Shown here: positions 6,954 through 14,811 of the stretch, piece after piece
How positions within the stretch are numbered: position 1 is the stretch's first letter
How the letters are laid out: the number at the start of each line of letters is the position of its first letter
Assembly: GCA_018818105.1 (NCBI GenBank)
Contig: JAHISK010000005.1
Location: 1 to 37,182, forward strand
From: Candidatus Omnitrophota bacterium
GTDB lineage: Bacteria; Omnitrophota; Gorgyraeia; Duberdicusellales; 4484-171
Length of the DNA: 37,182 nt
Reading direction: 5' to 3'
Program-made: the position numbers and the translations under genes
Notes under the pieces: generated by a model
Told to the model about the DNA's origin: nothing
The model's input: the letters and a program-made list of their open reading frames with translations, nothing else
Database searches by the model: none

Positions 6954-7757
6954 TTACTTTTCCCACTCCTCAGGATAAATAGCGATATTCACAAAATTAA
7001 ATACCGGTAAAGGCCCGGCATACATAAACCTTGCCCTTTTCTCATATTTTTGGCTTAAATCATCCATGATATTATCAAACTCTTTTTCCCTTCCCTTATC
7101 TACCAAAAAAGAGGCATTTATAAACATATCATCGCCGATTGTTTTATTAAGCTTATAATCAATCACCGTTCTCCTTAAAGCGGCTGTTATTTTTTCGGCT
7201 TCTTCCCCCTTTTTTTTCTGCAGAGCCTCAAAAACATCTTTGCCGACTTTCACTTTTGCCTGAACCCCCACACCAAAGGTTTTGGTGTGGGGGTGAATAT
7301 TCTTTTTCGCCTTCTCTTTTTGAATTCTGTTTTTGGCTTTTTTAATTTCTTTATTCTCGCTTAAAATTTCTTTAAAAATTACCCCCATATCTTTCCACAA
7401 CCCTTTAACGCCCAGCTCTATTTTATGCTCGGCGTATTTCAAGGCGGTTTTAAACTCTCTGTATCTTCTATCCAGGAGATTTCTGATTTCATCGGCGCTG
7501 GAAGCGATAGTGCCGAATCTTACCGGAAGAACACTGTCAAATTCCTCACATACTTTCTCGATCGCCCTTTCATGGGTCAGCAGATTTTCTTTATTCACTA
7601 CCAGCTTAGATAGAGAATGGTTACTTACCACCATACTCAAATCATCGTAACTAATAGTTAAAACCTCATTGCCGTCAGAACCCACGCCTAAGGGTCCGAA
7701 ATTCCTCTCCGCCGGAGCGGCAATAATACAATAGATATATTTACCAGTCTTTTCCAT
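6954..7757 (-). CDS. gvpF: GvpF/GvpL-family gas-vesicle protein with in-frame hairpin insert
   Basis: The 267-residue protein carries the GvpF/L landmarks: Gly-Lys-Tyr-Ile-Tyr-Cys-Ile-Ile at the N-terminus, Asn-Leu-Leu-Thr-His-Glu-Arg-Ala, Val-Leu-Pro-Val-Arg-Phe-Gly-Thr-Ile (about 75-83), a helical linker, and Gly-Pro-Leu-Pro-Val-Phe-Asn-Phe-Val near the C-terminus. Around residues 154-166 a His/Thr/Gly/Val-rich insert is encoded by a perfect 13-bp hairpin (7265-7293). Its start overlaps the end of the J-domain fusion gene by 17 bp, with an AAGG site before the ATG. Confidence 0.92.
   Translation of the reverse strand: MEKTGKYIYCIIAAPAERNFGPLGVGSDGNEVLTISYDDLSMVVSNHSLSKLVVNKENLLTHERAIEKVCEEFDSVLPVRFGTIASSADEIRNLLDRRYREFKTALKYAEHKIELGVKGLWKDMGVIFKEILSENKEIKKAKNRIQKEKAKKNIHPHTKTFGVGVQAKVKVGKDVFEALQKKKGEEAEKITAALRRTVIDYKLNKTIGDDMFINASFLVDKGREKEFDNIMDDLSQKYEKRARFMYAGPLPVFNFVNIAIYPEEWEK
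7265..7293. repeat. Perfect 13-bp inverted repeat inside gvpF/L
   Basis: CCCCCACACCAAA (7265-7277) and TTTGGTGTGGGGG (7281-7293) are perfect complements around a 3-base loop. The element is translated in frame at the inter-domain linker of the GvpF/L protein. Confidence 0.92.
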
Positions 7758-8904
7758 CTTTAACCTTAATCAATAGCTCGTTTTTCTTAAATTCGGCCTC
7801 GCTGAAAGCAAGCCGGCTTTCGCTCGCCTGGCGGCAGGCAGAAGCATATTCAAGAAGAACATTATAAGAGTCCTTTATCCGGCCAAATTCTATATTCGCT
7901 TCTTCCTCCCTGCCTTGATTCTTATCCGGATGAAAAGCAATAGCCTGGCGCTGATAAGCTTTCTTTATATCATCTTCGCTAACCTGTTCATTCAAAATCC
8001 CCAGTTTTTTTCTCGCTGAATCTATGTCGTTAAAACGCATTCTTTTTATTTCAAGGGTATAAAAACTATAAGCGGGAAGCGGCCCTACGCATTTAAAATT
8101 TATCTCCCCGCCAAACTCACCATCCAAACATTCTATTCTTTTATAAAACTCATCCTTTTTCGCCTTATCCATCAAAAAGGCGCAATTGGCAATCATTTTA
8201 TCATCCATAACTTCATGCCTTTTGGCACCCTCGCTTATATCTTCAAGGCGCTCTTGTATTTTATCCACGCACTCATTGTTTTTTCTATCCATGGCCTTTT
8301 TGAGCATATACCCCGCTTTCATTTGGTCATCCGCGGTAATTTTTCTGCCGGAAGAAAGAAGTTTTTCTTTAAACTCCTTTATTTCTTTGTCTTCACCGGC
8401 TTGTTTAAGAACCAGCTTAAAATCAGCCCAGGACGCGACAAGGTCAATTTCTATTTTTTCATTTATCTTATCCGCTATCTCTTTTATCAGATTATAACCT
8501 TTGTCTAAAATAAGTTTAACTTCCTCATCATCAAAAGCGTAAGTTCCTAATTTAACAGGAATAACCGTAACGCCGGAGCCCATAATTTTTTCAATTACCT
8601 TCTGGTGCGTAAGCAGTTGTTTTGCCAGGGTTTCTTTGGGCAAACGCCTGCAATCAACAATTACAGAATCGCAAACCACAGCGCCAAACTCCCGGCAGGG
8701 AACTGTATATACCCCGTTAGAAATTTTACTATCTTTACTATTTTCTATACTATTTCTAACGGGGTAGACGCCATTGGTTTTGGTTTGCGCCTCAGAACAC
8801 TCAGGGGTAAACTCCGTTAGATGTTTACTATCTACCGGGGTAAACAGACGAAAAGACGTATTGGAATTTATAACGCCGTAAATGTATTTTCCTTCTTTTT
8901 CCAT
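7741..8904 (-). CDS. GvpF/L protein fused to a C-terminal J domain
   Basis: The 387-residue product joins two modules. Residues 1 to about 280 are GvpF/L: Lys-Tyr-Ile-Tyr-Gly-Val-Ile at the N-terminus, Leu-Leu-Thr-His-Gln-Lys-Val-Ile-Glu, Val-Ile-Pro-Val-Lys-Leu-Gly-Thr, and a Gly-Pro-Leu-Pro-Ala-Tyr-Ser-Phe end. Residues about 290-350 form a DnaJ J domain with the diagnostic His-Pro-Asp at 325-327 and the preceding Lys-Lys-Ala-Tyr-Gln helix, followed by a charged tail. A J domain recruits and stimulates a DnaK-type chaperone, so this fusion could bring Hsp70 to GvpA assembly (inference). Near residues 18-60 two palindromic repeats are translated in frame (8711-8765 and 8811-8842), so the N-terminal domain is longer than usual. 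It is the first of three consecutive GvpF/L genes. Confidence 0.9.
   Translation of the reverse strand: MEKEGKYIYGVINSNTSFRLFTPVDSKHLTEFTPECSEAQTKTNGVYPVRNSIENSKDSKISNGVYTVPCREFGAVVCDSVIVDCRRLPKETLAKQLLTHQKVIEKIMGSGVTVIPVKLGTYAFDDEEVKLILDKGYNLIKEIADKINEKIEIDLVASWADFKLVLKQAGEDKEIKEFKEKLLSSGRKITADDQMKAGYMLKKAMDRKNNECVDKIQERLEDISEGAKRHEVMDDKMIANCAFLMDKAKKDEFYKRIECLDGEFGGEINFKCVGPLPAYSFYTLEIKRMRFNDIDSARKKLGILNEQVSEDDIKKAYQRQAIAFHPDKNQGREEEANIEFGRIKDSYNVLLEYASACRQASESRLAFSEAEFKKNELLIKVKDGKDW
8711..8765. repeat. ACCCCGTTAG palindromic element, copy A (in coding sequence)
   Basis: The arms ACCCCGTTAGAAAT (8711-8724) and ATTTCTAACGGGGT (8752-8765) are perfect 14-bp complements. The element is read in frame inside the GvpF/L-J gene. 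The core ACCCCGTTAG...CTAACGGGGT recurs in variant form at 9114, 16654 and 20015 and, more degenerate, at 8811. Confidence 0.9.
8811..8842. repeat. ACCCCGTTAG palindromic element, copy B (degenerate, in coding sequence)
   Basis: The arms ACTCCGTTAGAT (8811-8822) and ATCTACCGGGGT (8831-8842) pair at 10 of 12 positions. They lie in frame near the 5' end of the GvpF/L-J gene, about 45 bp from copy A. Confidence 0.7.
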
Positions 8905-9042
8905 AAACCTTATCCCATTAAAATCAGGAGGATGAGCCTTCGCCCCTCCTGCAGGAGGTGATAAATAGCACTTTATATGATCCCGCTTCGCAGGGGTTAT
9001 CCATAATAACCGGCAGTCCCCCCCCTGATTATTTTTCCACCT
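8905..9042. other. Intergenic spacer with GC-rich palindromic sequence
   Basis: The gap between the 44-residue gene and the GvpF/L-J gene contains the perfect 14-bp palindrome CCTCCTGCAGGAGG (8946-8959), a run of seven or more C residues near 9017, and a CCCGCTTCGCAGGGG stretch. No convincing gene is seen. The composition resembles the other dispersed repeats of this locus rather than a promoter. Confidence 0.5.
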
Positions 9043-9177
9043 TCAATCTTTTTTATCCTGCGGCTTTGGCTCTTGTTTCTTTTCTCCCTGAACAGCCTTC
9101 TTTTTGCGGGTAAACCCCGTTAAAAGTTTTTTTAACGGGGTAAATATTTTTTTAATCCGTTCGATAATCTTTACCAT
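9043..9177 (-). CDS. 44-residue basic protein
   Basis: This short gene has an excellent GGAGGTG ribosome-binding site 7 bp before the ATG at 9175-9177 and ends at a TGA (9043-9045). The product is very basic: an amphipathic Lys/Ile/Arg-rich N-terminal helix (1-12), a Leu-Lys-Lys-Leu-Leu-Thr-Gly segment, and a Lys/Gln/Glu/Pro-rich tail. The central part is encoded by a copy of the ACCCCGTTAA palindromic element. It sits 15 bp downstream of the CDC48-type gene in the same direction. No family is recognised. The strong ribosome-binding site is the main reason to call it. Confidence 0.55.
   Translation of the reverse strand: MVKIIERIKKIFTPLKKLLTGFTRKKKAVQGEKKQEPKPQDKKD
9114..9141. repeat. ACCCCGTTAG palindromic element, copy C
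   Basis: ACCCCGTTAAA (9114-9124) and TTTAACGGGGT (9131-9141) are perfect complements around a 6-base loop. The element is translated in frame inside the 44-residue gene. Confidence 0.85.
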
Positions 9178-9192
9178 TTTACGCACCTCCTT

Positions 9193-11337
9193 CTATTTTT
9201 TGCTATTCTGCTCTATTACTAATTTAGCCGCTGAATCAAAATGTTTCTTTTTGATAATAAGCTTTTCCTTTTCTCCCGGATTTTCTATGAACTCTCTTAC
9301 CGCGAACATCGAAGCGCGGCGCGCTATAAATTCAATGTCAGAACCCGCTAACTTTTGGGTATCTTTAACTAAACTTTCCAGATCAACATCCTTATCAAGC
9401 GGCTTATTTCTTGTATGTATTTTTAATATTTCTTCCCGGGCTTTTTCATCCGGCAGAGGCAATTCCAGTAAAAGGTCAAACCTGCCTCCCCGAAGCAAAG
9501 CCGCGTCAATCAAATCAATTCTGTTGGTCGCGGCTAAAACCATTACTCCTTTTAGTTCCTCGATACCGTCCATCTCTGTCAAAAACTGGCTTATCACCCT
9601 TTCTGCCGTGCCGGAATCTCCACCGCCTAAACCTCTTTTAGGGACAATACTGTCTATTTCATCTAAAAAGAGTATCGTCGGCGCGGCTTGTTTCGCTTTT
9701 CTGAAAATCTCTCTCACTCCACGCTCTGACTCTCCTACATAGCGGCTTAAAAGCTGAGGCCCTTTAACGGAAATAAAATTAACGCCGCTTTCATTAGCCG
9801 CGGCTTTGGCTAAAAGCGTTTTTCCCGTTCCCGGAGGGCCGTAAAGTAAAATTCCTTTAGCCGGGCACGCATCCGCTTTTTTAAAAATATCCGGATATTT
9901 AAGCGGCCACTCCACAGCTTCCTGTAGTTCCTGTTTTATCCTTTCAAGGCCGCCTACATCCTGCCAGCGGACATCCGGTACCTCAACAAACACTTCTCTG
10001 ATTGCCGAAGGCTCAACTTCTTTCATCGCTTCTATAAAGTTATCCATGGTTATTTCCAGCTTCTGCAAAGTCTGGTAAGGAATATCCGCCATTTCAAAGT
10101 CAATCTTGGGCAGAATCTTACGCAGAGAGGACATGGCCGCCTCTCTTGCCAGCGCTTCCAAATCCGCGCCCACAAAACCATGCGTAATCTCAGCTATTTT
10201 CTCTAAGGTGACGTCTTCGGCCAAAGGCATACCTCTGGTATGAATCTGTAATATTTCCAACCTGGCGTTTTTATCAGGAATAGGAATAGAAAATTCCCTG
10301 TCAAATCTGCCCGGCCTTCTTAAAGCGGGATCCACCGTATTAGGAATATTTGTCGCGCCGATAACAATTACCTGGCCCCGCGATTCCAATCCGTCCATCA
10401 AACTTAAGAGTTGTGCCACAACCCTTCGTTCAACCTGTTTTTCCGCTCCCATATCTTCTCTTTTAGGAGCAATAGATTCAATCTCATCTAAAAAAATAAT
10501 AGCAGGCGCGTTGCTTTGAGCGTCTTCAAAGACTTTCCTTAGACGGGCTTCGGACTCACCGTAGAATTTCCCCATAATCTCCGGCCCTGAAATGCTGATA
10601 AAGTAGGCGTCGGTCTCATTAGCCACGGCACGGGCGATCAATGTTTTTCCCGTTCCCGGGGGGCCATAGAGGAAAACGCCGCGGGGAGCATCAACTCCTA
10701 ATCTTTGAAAAACTTCGGGATATCTTAAAGGAAGCTCTATCATCTCTCTGATTCTTTGAATCTGCGGGCTTAAGCCGCCGATGTCTTCATAAGAAATTTT
10801 GGAAGGCCGGCTTTCCCTGGCTCCCTTTGTTTCCATCTTTATCAATGTAGCCGCGTTTATTAAAACTATGCCGCGCGGAGAGGTATCTATAACTTTAAAA
10901 TCACACGCTCTTGAGCCAAAAAGATTAGCCCGAACCCTGTCACCGCAGGATACAGGAATGCCTTCAATAAGCGAACCGATGTATTTTGAATCTTTATCTC
11001 TCTGAGAAAGCCCTGAAATATTTAAAGGCGAAAGAACTATTTTTTGAGCCGGGTTACTTTCAACTTTTCGAATTTTTATCTTTTCATCCACGCCGGCCTG
11101 CGCGTTATCTCTGGATACTCCGTCTATTTGAATAATCTTTTTCTCCCTATCCTCAGCGTAACAAGGCATTACCTTAGCGGAAGTTTCTCTTTTCCCGGCG
11201 ATAGCGATAATCTGCCCTGCTTCCAACTCAAGCGTTTTCATATCCCGCGGGTCAATTCTGGCTATTACCCTGCCAGCGTCTTTAGGCAAAGCCTCTTTCA
11301 CTCGTAATACCATTGTATGTCCGGTTTTCTCTTTCAT
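9193..11337 (-). CDS. CDC48/VAT-type double AAA ATPase
   Basis: The 714-residue protein has the complete CDC48/p97 layout: an N-terminal double-psi barrel and second N subdomain (1 to about 175), a D1 AAA domain with Walker A at 225-232 and Walker B at 280-285, and a D2 AAA domain with Walker A at 500-507 and Walker B at 555-560. Arg-Arg-Pro-Gly-Arg-Phe-Asp in D1 and Arg-Gly-Gly-Arg-Phe-Asp in D2 supply the second-region-of-homology arginines. Such proteins unfold or extract substrates from complexes and membranes. Its start codon shares one base with the stop of the Get3-like gene. In this operon it probably remodels or disassembles gas-vesicle proteins (inference). Confidence 0.93.
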   Translation of the reverse strand: MKEKTGHTMVLRVKEALPKDAGRVIARIDPRDMKTLELEAGQIIAIAGKRETSAKVMPCYAEDREKKIIQIDGVSRDNAQAGVDEKIKIRKVESNPAQKIVLSPLNISGLSQRDKDSKYIGSLIEGIPVSCGDRVRANLFGSRACDFKVIDTSPRGIVLINAATLIKMETKGARESRPSKISYEDIGGLSPQIQRIREMIELPLRYPEVFQRLGVDAPRGVFLYGPPGTGKTLIARAVANETDAYFISISGPEIMGKFYGESEARLRKVFEDAQSNAPAIIFLDEIESIAPKREDMGAEKQVERRVVAQLLSLMDGLESRGQVIVIGATNIPNTVDPALRRPGRFDREFSIPIPDKNARLEILQIHTRGMPLAEDVTLEKIAEITHGFVGADLEALAREAAMSSLRKILPKIDFEMADIPYQTLQKLEITMDNFIEAMKEVEPSAIREVFVEVPDVRWQDVGGLERIKQELQEAVEWPLKYPDIFKKADACPAKGILLYGPPGTGKTLLAKAAANESGVNFISVKGPQLLSRYVGESERGVREIFRKAKQAAPTILFLDEIDSIVPKRGLGGGDSGTAERVISQFLTEMDGIEELKGVMVLAATNRIDLIDAALLRGGRFDLLLELPLPDEKAREEILKIHTRNKPLDKDVDLESLVKDTQKLAGSDIEFIARRASMFAVREFIENPGEKEKLIIKKKHFDSAAKLVIEQNSKK

Positions 11338-12272
11338 TATCCAAAAAGTAATTTACTAAAACGGTTTAATTCATCCATCCCTTTAACTTCATGAGGCTGT
11401 AAAACAATCACGGTTGTTTCCAAATCAGCGAATTTCTTCCGTATCTTGTTTATATAACCGCTCTGCTCTTTTTTACGCTCCCGACAAAACGCGCAATCTC
11501 TATCCTCCACTACATTATTTATTATTAACTGCCTTACTTTTATTCCGTATTTACGCAGATTATTTACCAGCCTTTCTGTTTCCAAAATCGCCATATCTTC
11601 AGGGATAGTAACCGCGATAAACTCACACTTATTTTTGTCTTTAAGAAGATTTTCTATCTTTTTTACTGTCTTCTTCATACTCACCAAAAAATCATCACCT
11701 TCATCCGGCCGGTACGAACCGGCAAAGGTTTCCACCATATATCTGTATTTCCACCTCATTTTTGCCATTACTTTAATCCACTCATCAAGCAACTCCGGCA
11801 GGTTTAAAAGCCGCAGAGCGTGGCCGGTAGGCGCGGTATCTACAATATATTTGTCAAAGCCGCCGCTTTCGGTTAAATCCACAATAGTCTTGAAACCCAT
11901 TACCTCATCCATTCCGGGAATAGGCAAAGCAAAAATAGAATCAATGTCTTCCTGATCCAGATAAGTAGAAGTATCCAGAATTTTTTTAATCTGAGCTTCA
12001 TATTCAATCTTGAATTTTGAAAGAGCGATTTCCGCGCTCACTTCCAAAACGCTTAAATTCTTTATTTCCTTTAGGGCTTTTATTTCCGGGCCGATTTTCT
12101 GGCCTAAACTGTCAGAAAGCGAATGCGCCGGGTCAGTAGAAAAAAGCAATGTTTTAAAATATTCGGATAAATAAATACCGGCACCCGCCGCGCAGGTAGT
12201 TTTTCCTACGCCGCCTTTGCCTCCGAAAAGAATCAATTTCAAACTATCGTTTTTTAAACCGGTTAATGCCAT
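11337..12272 (-). CDS. Get3/ArsA-family ATPase
   Basis: The 311-residue protein has the deviant Walker A Gly-Gly-Lys-Gly-Gly-Val-Gly-Lys-Thr (17-25), the switch I Ser-Thr-Asp-Pro-Ala-His (45-50), the Asp-Thr-Ala-Pro-Thr-Gly-His switch II (145-151) and a Cys-x2-Cys pair (C260, C263), the zinc motif of Get3-like members. The single ATPase domain fits a homodimeric Get3/ArsA-like protein, which shields hydrophobic segments of client proteins. ArsA arsenic-pump partners are absent here. The gene abuts the Hsp20 gene upstream and overlaps the CDC48 gene by one base (TAATG), so a role in chaperoning GvpA or membrane clients is more likely than arsenite export (inference). Confidence 0.9.
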   Translation of the reverse strand: MALTGLKNDSLKLILFGGKGGVGKTTCAAGAGIYLSEYFKTLLFSTDPAHSLSDSLGQKIGPEIKALKEIKNLSVLEVSAEIALSKFKIEYEAQIKKILDTSTYLDQEDIDSIFALPIPGMDEVMGFKTIVDLTESGGFDKYIVDTAPTGHALRLLNLPELLDEWIKVMAKMRWKYRYMVETFAGSYRPDEGDDFLVSMKKTVKKIENLLKDKNKCEFIAVTIPEDMAILETERLVNNLRKYGIKVRQLIINNVVEDRDCAFCRERKKEQSGYINKIRKKFADLETTVIVLQPHEVKGMDELNRFSKLLFG

Positions 12273-12800
12273 TTATTTTTTAATTTTTACTTCCAATACG
12301 CCGTTCTTATAGCTATAGGTTAGAGTTTCCGGCTTTAATTCCATACTTAGTAAAATTTCTTTATAATATTTCCTATTTTTCCCCGCGCCGGATATCTCCA
12401 GAATATCTCCTTTCAAGCTTACTGTTACTCCTTCTTCATCAACTCCCGGCATTTCCGCCATAATCACAATCTCATCATTTTCATCAAACACATCTGTCAA
12501 GGGTTCCCTTTCTTCTTTTACCACCGGGCCGTCCGCGGTCTTTTTGATATTGCCAAACGGCTCAACCACAGGTTTACCGCCCACGGCTGTTTTTACCGAA
12601 ACCCCAAATACTCCCTTCATTCCTTCTTTTAACTGGCTTAAGTCAATTTCTCCTTCTTTTTTTATTTCACCGCCGGCTTCTTTTAAATCCGCGGCAAGGT
12701 CAATTAATTTCTCAAAGCCCTTAAATAATCCGCCCAGAGTAATTTTACCTATCCCCAAATCAAATTCTTCACCTTCGTTTTTCTTCTTTCCTTTTTTCAT
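12273..12800 (-). CDS. gvpH: Hsp20/GvpH-type small heat-shock protein
   Basis: From the ATG at 12798-12800, which has a GGAGG site 4-5 bp upstream, the product is 175 residues. The frame is open to 12908, but that part overlaps the previous gene and has no ribosome-binding site. The N-terminal half is Lys/Glu-rich with a Leu-Gly-Gly-Leu-Phe-Lys-Gly-Phe segment. The last 75 residues form an alpha-crystallin domain with Ala-Glu-Met-Pro-Gly-Val-Asp-Glu-Glu-Gly-Val, the Hsp20 signature, and Tyr-Lys-Asn-Gly-Val-Leu-Glu-Val at the end. GvpH in haloarchaea is an Hsp20-like chaperone of gas-vesicle proteins. It directly abuts the Get3-like gene. Confidence 0.85.
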   Translation of the reverse strand: MKKGKKKNEGEEFDLGIGKITLGGLFKGFEKLIDLAADLKEAGGEIKKEGEIDLSQLKEGMKGVFGVSVKTAVGGKPVVEPFGNIKKTADGPVVKEEREPLTDVFDENDEIVIMAEMPGVDEEGVTVSLKGDILEISGAGKNRKYYKEILLSMELKPETLTYSYKNGVLEVKIKK

Positions 12801-12820
12801 TGTGCCTCCGATTTTAAACC

Positions 12821-13147
12821 TTAATACTTTAGGGCCATCTTGGTAAAAGATTTTCCCTTTTTTGAGACTTCCTTGAAAGGTTTGCCTTCTTTTATATCTA
12901 CCCCGCATTTTTGCTTTTGTTCATCAAAAAGCTCCTTCATTCGCAAGGTAAGATGATCCAGTCTGCCCTGAACTCTATTGCGCCTTTTGTCTAAAGCCGC
13001 TTTCTCTTTTTGTAATCTGTCTACTTCCCGCTCAAGAACATATAATTCCAGACTGCTTGACCGCATAGATTTAGAAATTGACCGCAATCCGGAAGAATGT
13101 AACCCTTTTATATCGCTGACACTCTGAATACAAGAAACATTTCTCAT
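12821..13147 (-). CDS. Small coiled-coil protein of the gvp operon (108 aa)
   Basis: I do not recognise the family. The N-terminal 30 residues are Ser-rich. A heptad-rich helix covers about residues 32-78 (Leu-Glu-Arg-Glu-Val-Asp-Arg-Leu-Gln-Lys-Glu pattern), and the C-terminal 30 residues are Lys-rich with a Cys near 81. The start overlaps the end of gvpN by 4 bp (ATGA) and the gene ends about 20 bp before the GvpH gene, so it is a co-translated member of the operon. A scaffold or adaptor role is possible but unsupported. Confidence 0.7.
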   Translation of the reverse strand: MRNVSCIQSVSDIKGLHSSGLRSISKSMRSSSLELYVLEREVDRLQKEKAALDKRRNRVQGRLDHLTLRMKELFDEQKQKCGVDIKEGKPFKEVSKKGKSFTKMALKY

Positions 13148-14106
13148 GTTACAACCTCCGCTTTTTTACGATTACCGCCTGCCGCGTATTCATCTATATG
13201 TTTTTGAACCAAATCCGCCACCAGTTCTTTTATCCTTTTCTGATTTGTTTTAGAGCCTACCCTGCTTGTTTCCGAAGATAAGATATCCTGGCACATCTGG
13301 GTAAAAATCCCGTTAGAAGAGGCAATACGCCTGCGCTGAGCGGATAAGGTCTTGGCAATCATAATACACGCCCTGACCGTAGGCGCGAATTCACATTTAC
13401 CGGATTCCCTCAATTGCCGGACAATATTAACAATAATCTCTACATCCCCGCGGGGAATTTTAGACTTTGCCCGGGTGATAGCCACCTCGGTTACATCATC
13501 AAAATAATCCAAATCTATGGTAATCATCCTGTCCCGCAGGGCATCCTGGCTTCTATGAACTCCCGCGTATTCCTCAGGATTACTGGTAAAAATAGCGGTA
13601 AAATCAGGGTGAACTTTCAGGTAAGGATCTTCGCCGTTTCTGCCCACAGGCAAATCCATTATTCTTTCCTGTAAAATCGACAACAGGATATTATTCGCTT
13701 CCGGACGGGAACGGGTAAATTCATCATAAATAAGAGTAAAACCGTGTTTACAAGCCACTGTCAGGCGGTTATCCACCCAATGCTTGGTCATATCCTCTTC
13801 TAATTTCATTACCCGCGAAACAAAACGGTCAACAACCTTTTTAAACCTATACCCGTATTCACCGCCTACTAAGTCGGAAGTTGTAAATTCCTCATCGCCG
13901 TGAATCAATACTACCGGCTTATTGAGCTTACTGGCCACATGCATTGCCAGGGTAGTCTTGCCCGCTCCGGAAATGCCCCTGAAGTGCACAGGGAAACCCG
14001 CCTTTATATAGGAAAGCGCCCTCTTGGTAATCGCTCTGGTGCATTTCGTCTGCACAAAATCCGGCAACGGGGAAGGTTCTAAAACTGTGGTCATCTCTTT
14101 TATCAT
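13144..14106 (-). CDS. gvpN: Gas-vesicle AAA+ ATPase GvpN
   Basis: The 320-residue protein is a MoxR-type AAA+ ATPase of the GvpN family. Walker A is at residues 44-51 (Gly-Ile-Ser-Gly-Ala-Gly-Lys-Thr) and Walker B at about 125-130 (Leu-Ile-Tyr-Asp-Glu-Phe), followed by Thr-Arg-Ser-Arg-Pro-Glu-Ala-Asn-Asn. A sensor-1 Thr-Ser-Asn-Pro-Glu-Glu-Tyr-Ala-Gly lies near 174-182. GvpN with GvpO is needed for growth of vesicles beyond small bicones. It overlaps the downstream coiled-coil gene by 4 bp and follows the small GvpC-like paralogue by 17 bp. Confidence 0.95.
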   Translation of the reverse strand: MIKEMTTVLEPSPLPDFVQTKCTRAITKRALSYIKAGFPVHFRGISGAGKTTLAMHVASKLNKPVVLIHGDEEFTTSDLVGGEYGYRFKKVVDRFVSRVMKLEEDMTKHWVDNRLTVACKHGFTLIYDEFTRSRPEANNILLSILQERIMDLPVGRNGEDPYLKVHPDFTAIFTSNPEEYAGVHRSQDALRDRMITIDLDYFDDVTEVAITRAKSKIPRGDVEIIVNIVRQLRESGKCEFAPTVRACIMIAKTLSAQRRRIASSNGIFTQMCQDILSSETSRVGSKTNQKRIKELVADLVQKHIDEYAAGGNRKKAEVVT

Positions 14107-14123
14107 TTTTCACCCTCCCCTTT

Positions 14124-14462
14124 TTAACTTTTTGACTTTTTTTCCGCCTTAGCTTTTTTTAACCCCTGCCATGTTTTACGCGCCTGCGTCAAATCCTGCC
14201 GCACTGCTTTTTGATTGTTGTGAAAATCTTTCTTTAAAGAATTAACCGCTTTTGTTAAATCCTGCCGCCCTAAAGAAAGATTCTCGTCTAATTTTTTAGC
14301 CATTTCTTTACGAGACATTCCTGAGTCAGCAACGAATTCTTTAGCATCGTTTCTTAAAGATTTAACGCCTTTTTGTAAATCTTTAAGCGACTTGTTTCTT
14401 TCCTCATGACTATTTACAATATCCGAACAAATAGACTCCATACCATTAGATATATTGCCCAT
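14124..14462 (-). CDS. Short GvpC-like helical protein (112 aa)
   Basis: The start at 14462 has a GGAGG site 7 bp upstream. The product is almost wholly helical and charged. Its first 30 residues (Asp-Ile-Val-Asn-Ser-His-Glu-Glu-Arg) and its end (Gln-Ala-Arg-Lys-Thr-Trp-Gln-Gly-Leu) match the ends of the longer GvpC-like protein at 14812-15435, while the middle has about one repeat instead of several. The two are probably paralogues, with this one a shortened form. GvpC-type proteins strengthen vesicles by binding the outside of the shell; that role is inferred from the longer paralogue. Confidence 0.65.
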   Translation of the reverse strand: MGNISNGMESICSDIVNSHEERNKSLKDLQKGVKSLRNDAKEFVADSGMSRKEMAKKLDENLSLGRQDLTKAVNSLKKDFHNNQKAVRQDLTQARKTWQGLKKAKAEKKSKS

Positions 14463-14465
14463 ATA

Positions 14466-14789
14466 CTAACCTCCTTTTAACACAACACCGGCGCCATGAC
14501 AAACAACGCAAGGAAGATTGCCATCTGCCTTGTACCCCGTGCCGCCGCAATTGGAACATTCTTCCTTTACGCCCCTAAAAACAGTACAGCCTTTTCCTTT
14601 GCAGGCTGAACAGGTAAGCCTTTCATGAGGATGGACTCCGCTTCCCTTACAAAATGCGCATTTTACCACCGGCTGTTCCACCTCAACTTTCCCTTTCCCC
14701 CTACACACCTGGCAATCGGCTAATTTAGACAGAAGACCGAAAGGGTCTTTGCCCTTTCCTTTACAAAAAGCGCAAATAACTAAACTCAT
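14466..14789 (-). CDS. DnaJ-type zinc-finger (CxxCxGxG) protein without J domain
   Basis: The 107-residue protein consists of six Cys-x2-Cys-x-Gly-x-Gly motifs, the zinc-binding repeat of DnaJ/Hsp40; DnaJ itself has four. No J domain or C-terminal substrate domain is present. The ATG at 14787-14789 with a GGAG site 9 bp upstream is chosen over an in-frame GTG two codons earlier that lies too close to the same site. The protein probably binds two or three zinc ions and holds unfolded clients. The missing J domain occurs in the same operon fused to GvpF/L (7741-8904), so DnaJ functions appear split over two proteins (inference). Confidence 0.85.
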   Translation of the reverse strand: MSLVICAFCKGKGKDPFGLLSKLADCQVCRGKGKVEVEQPVVKCAFCKGSGVHPHERLTCSACKGKGCTVFRGVKEECSNCGGTGYKADGNLPCVVCHGAGVVLKGG

Positions 14790-14811
14790 ATTCACTATCT
14801 CCGTTTATATC

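Noticed and set aside
11337-12272. Arsenical pump ATPase ArsA
   Set aside because: No arsR, arsB or arsD nearby; a single ATPase domain with a CxxC zinc motif and chaperone neighbours fits a Get3-like protein better.
12273-12908. Longer GvpH/Hsp20 start at 12908
   Set aside because: It overlaps the coiled-coil gene for nearly 90 bp without a ribosome-binding site, while the ATG at 12800 has a GGAGG site.
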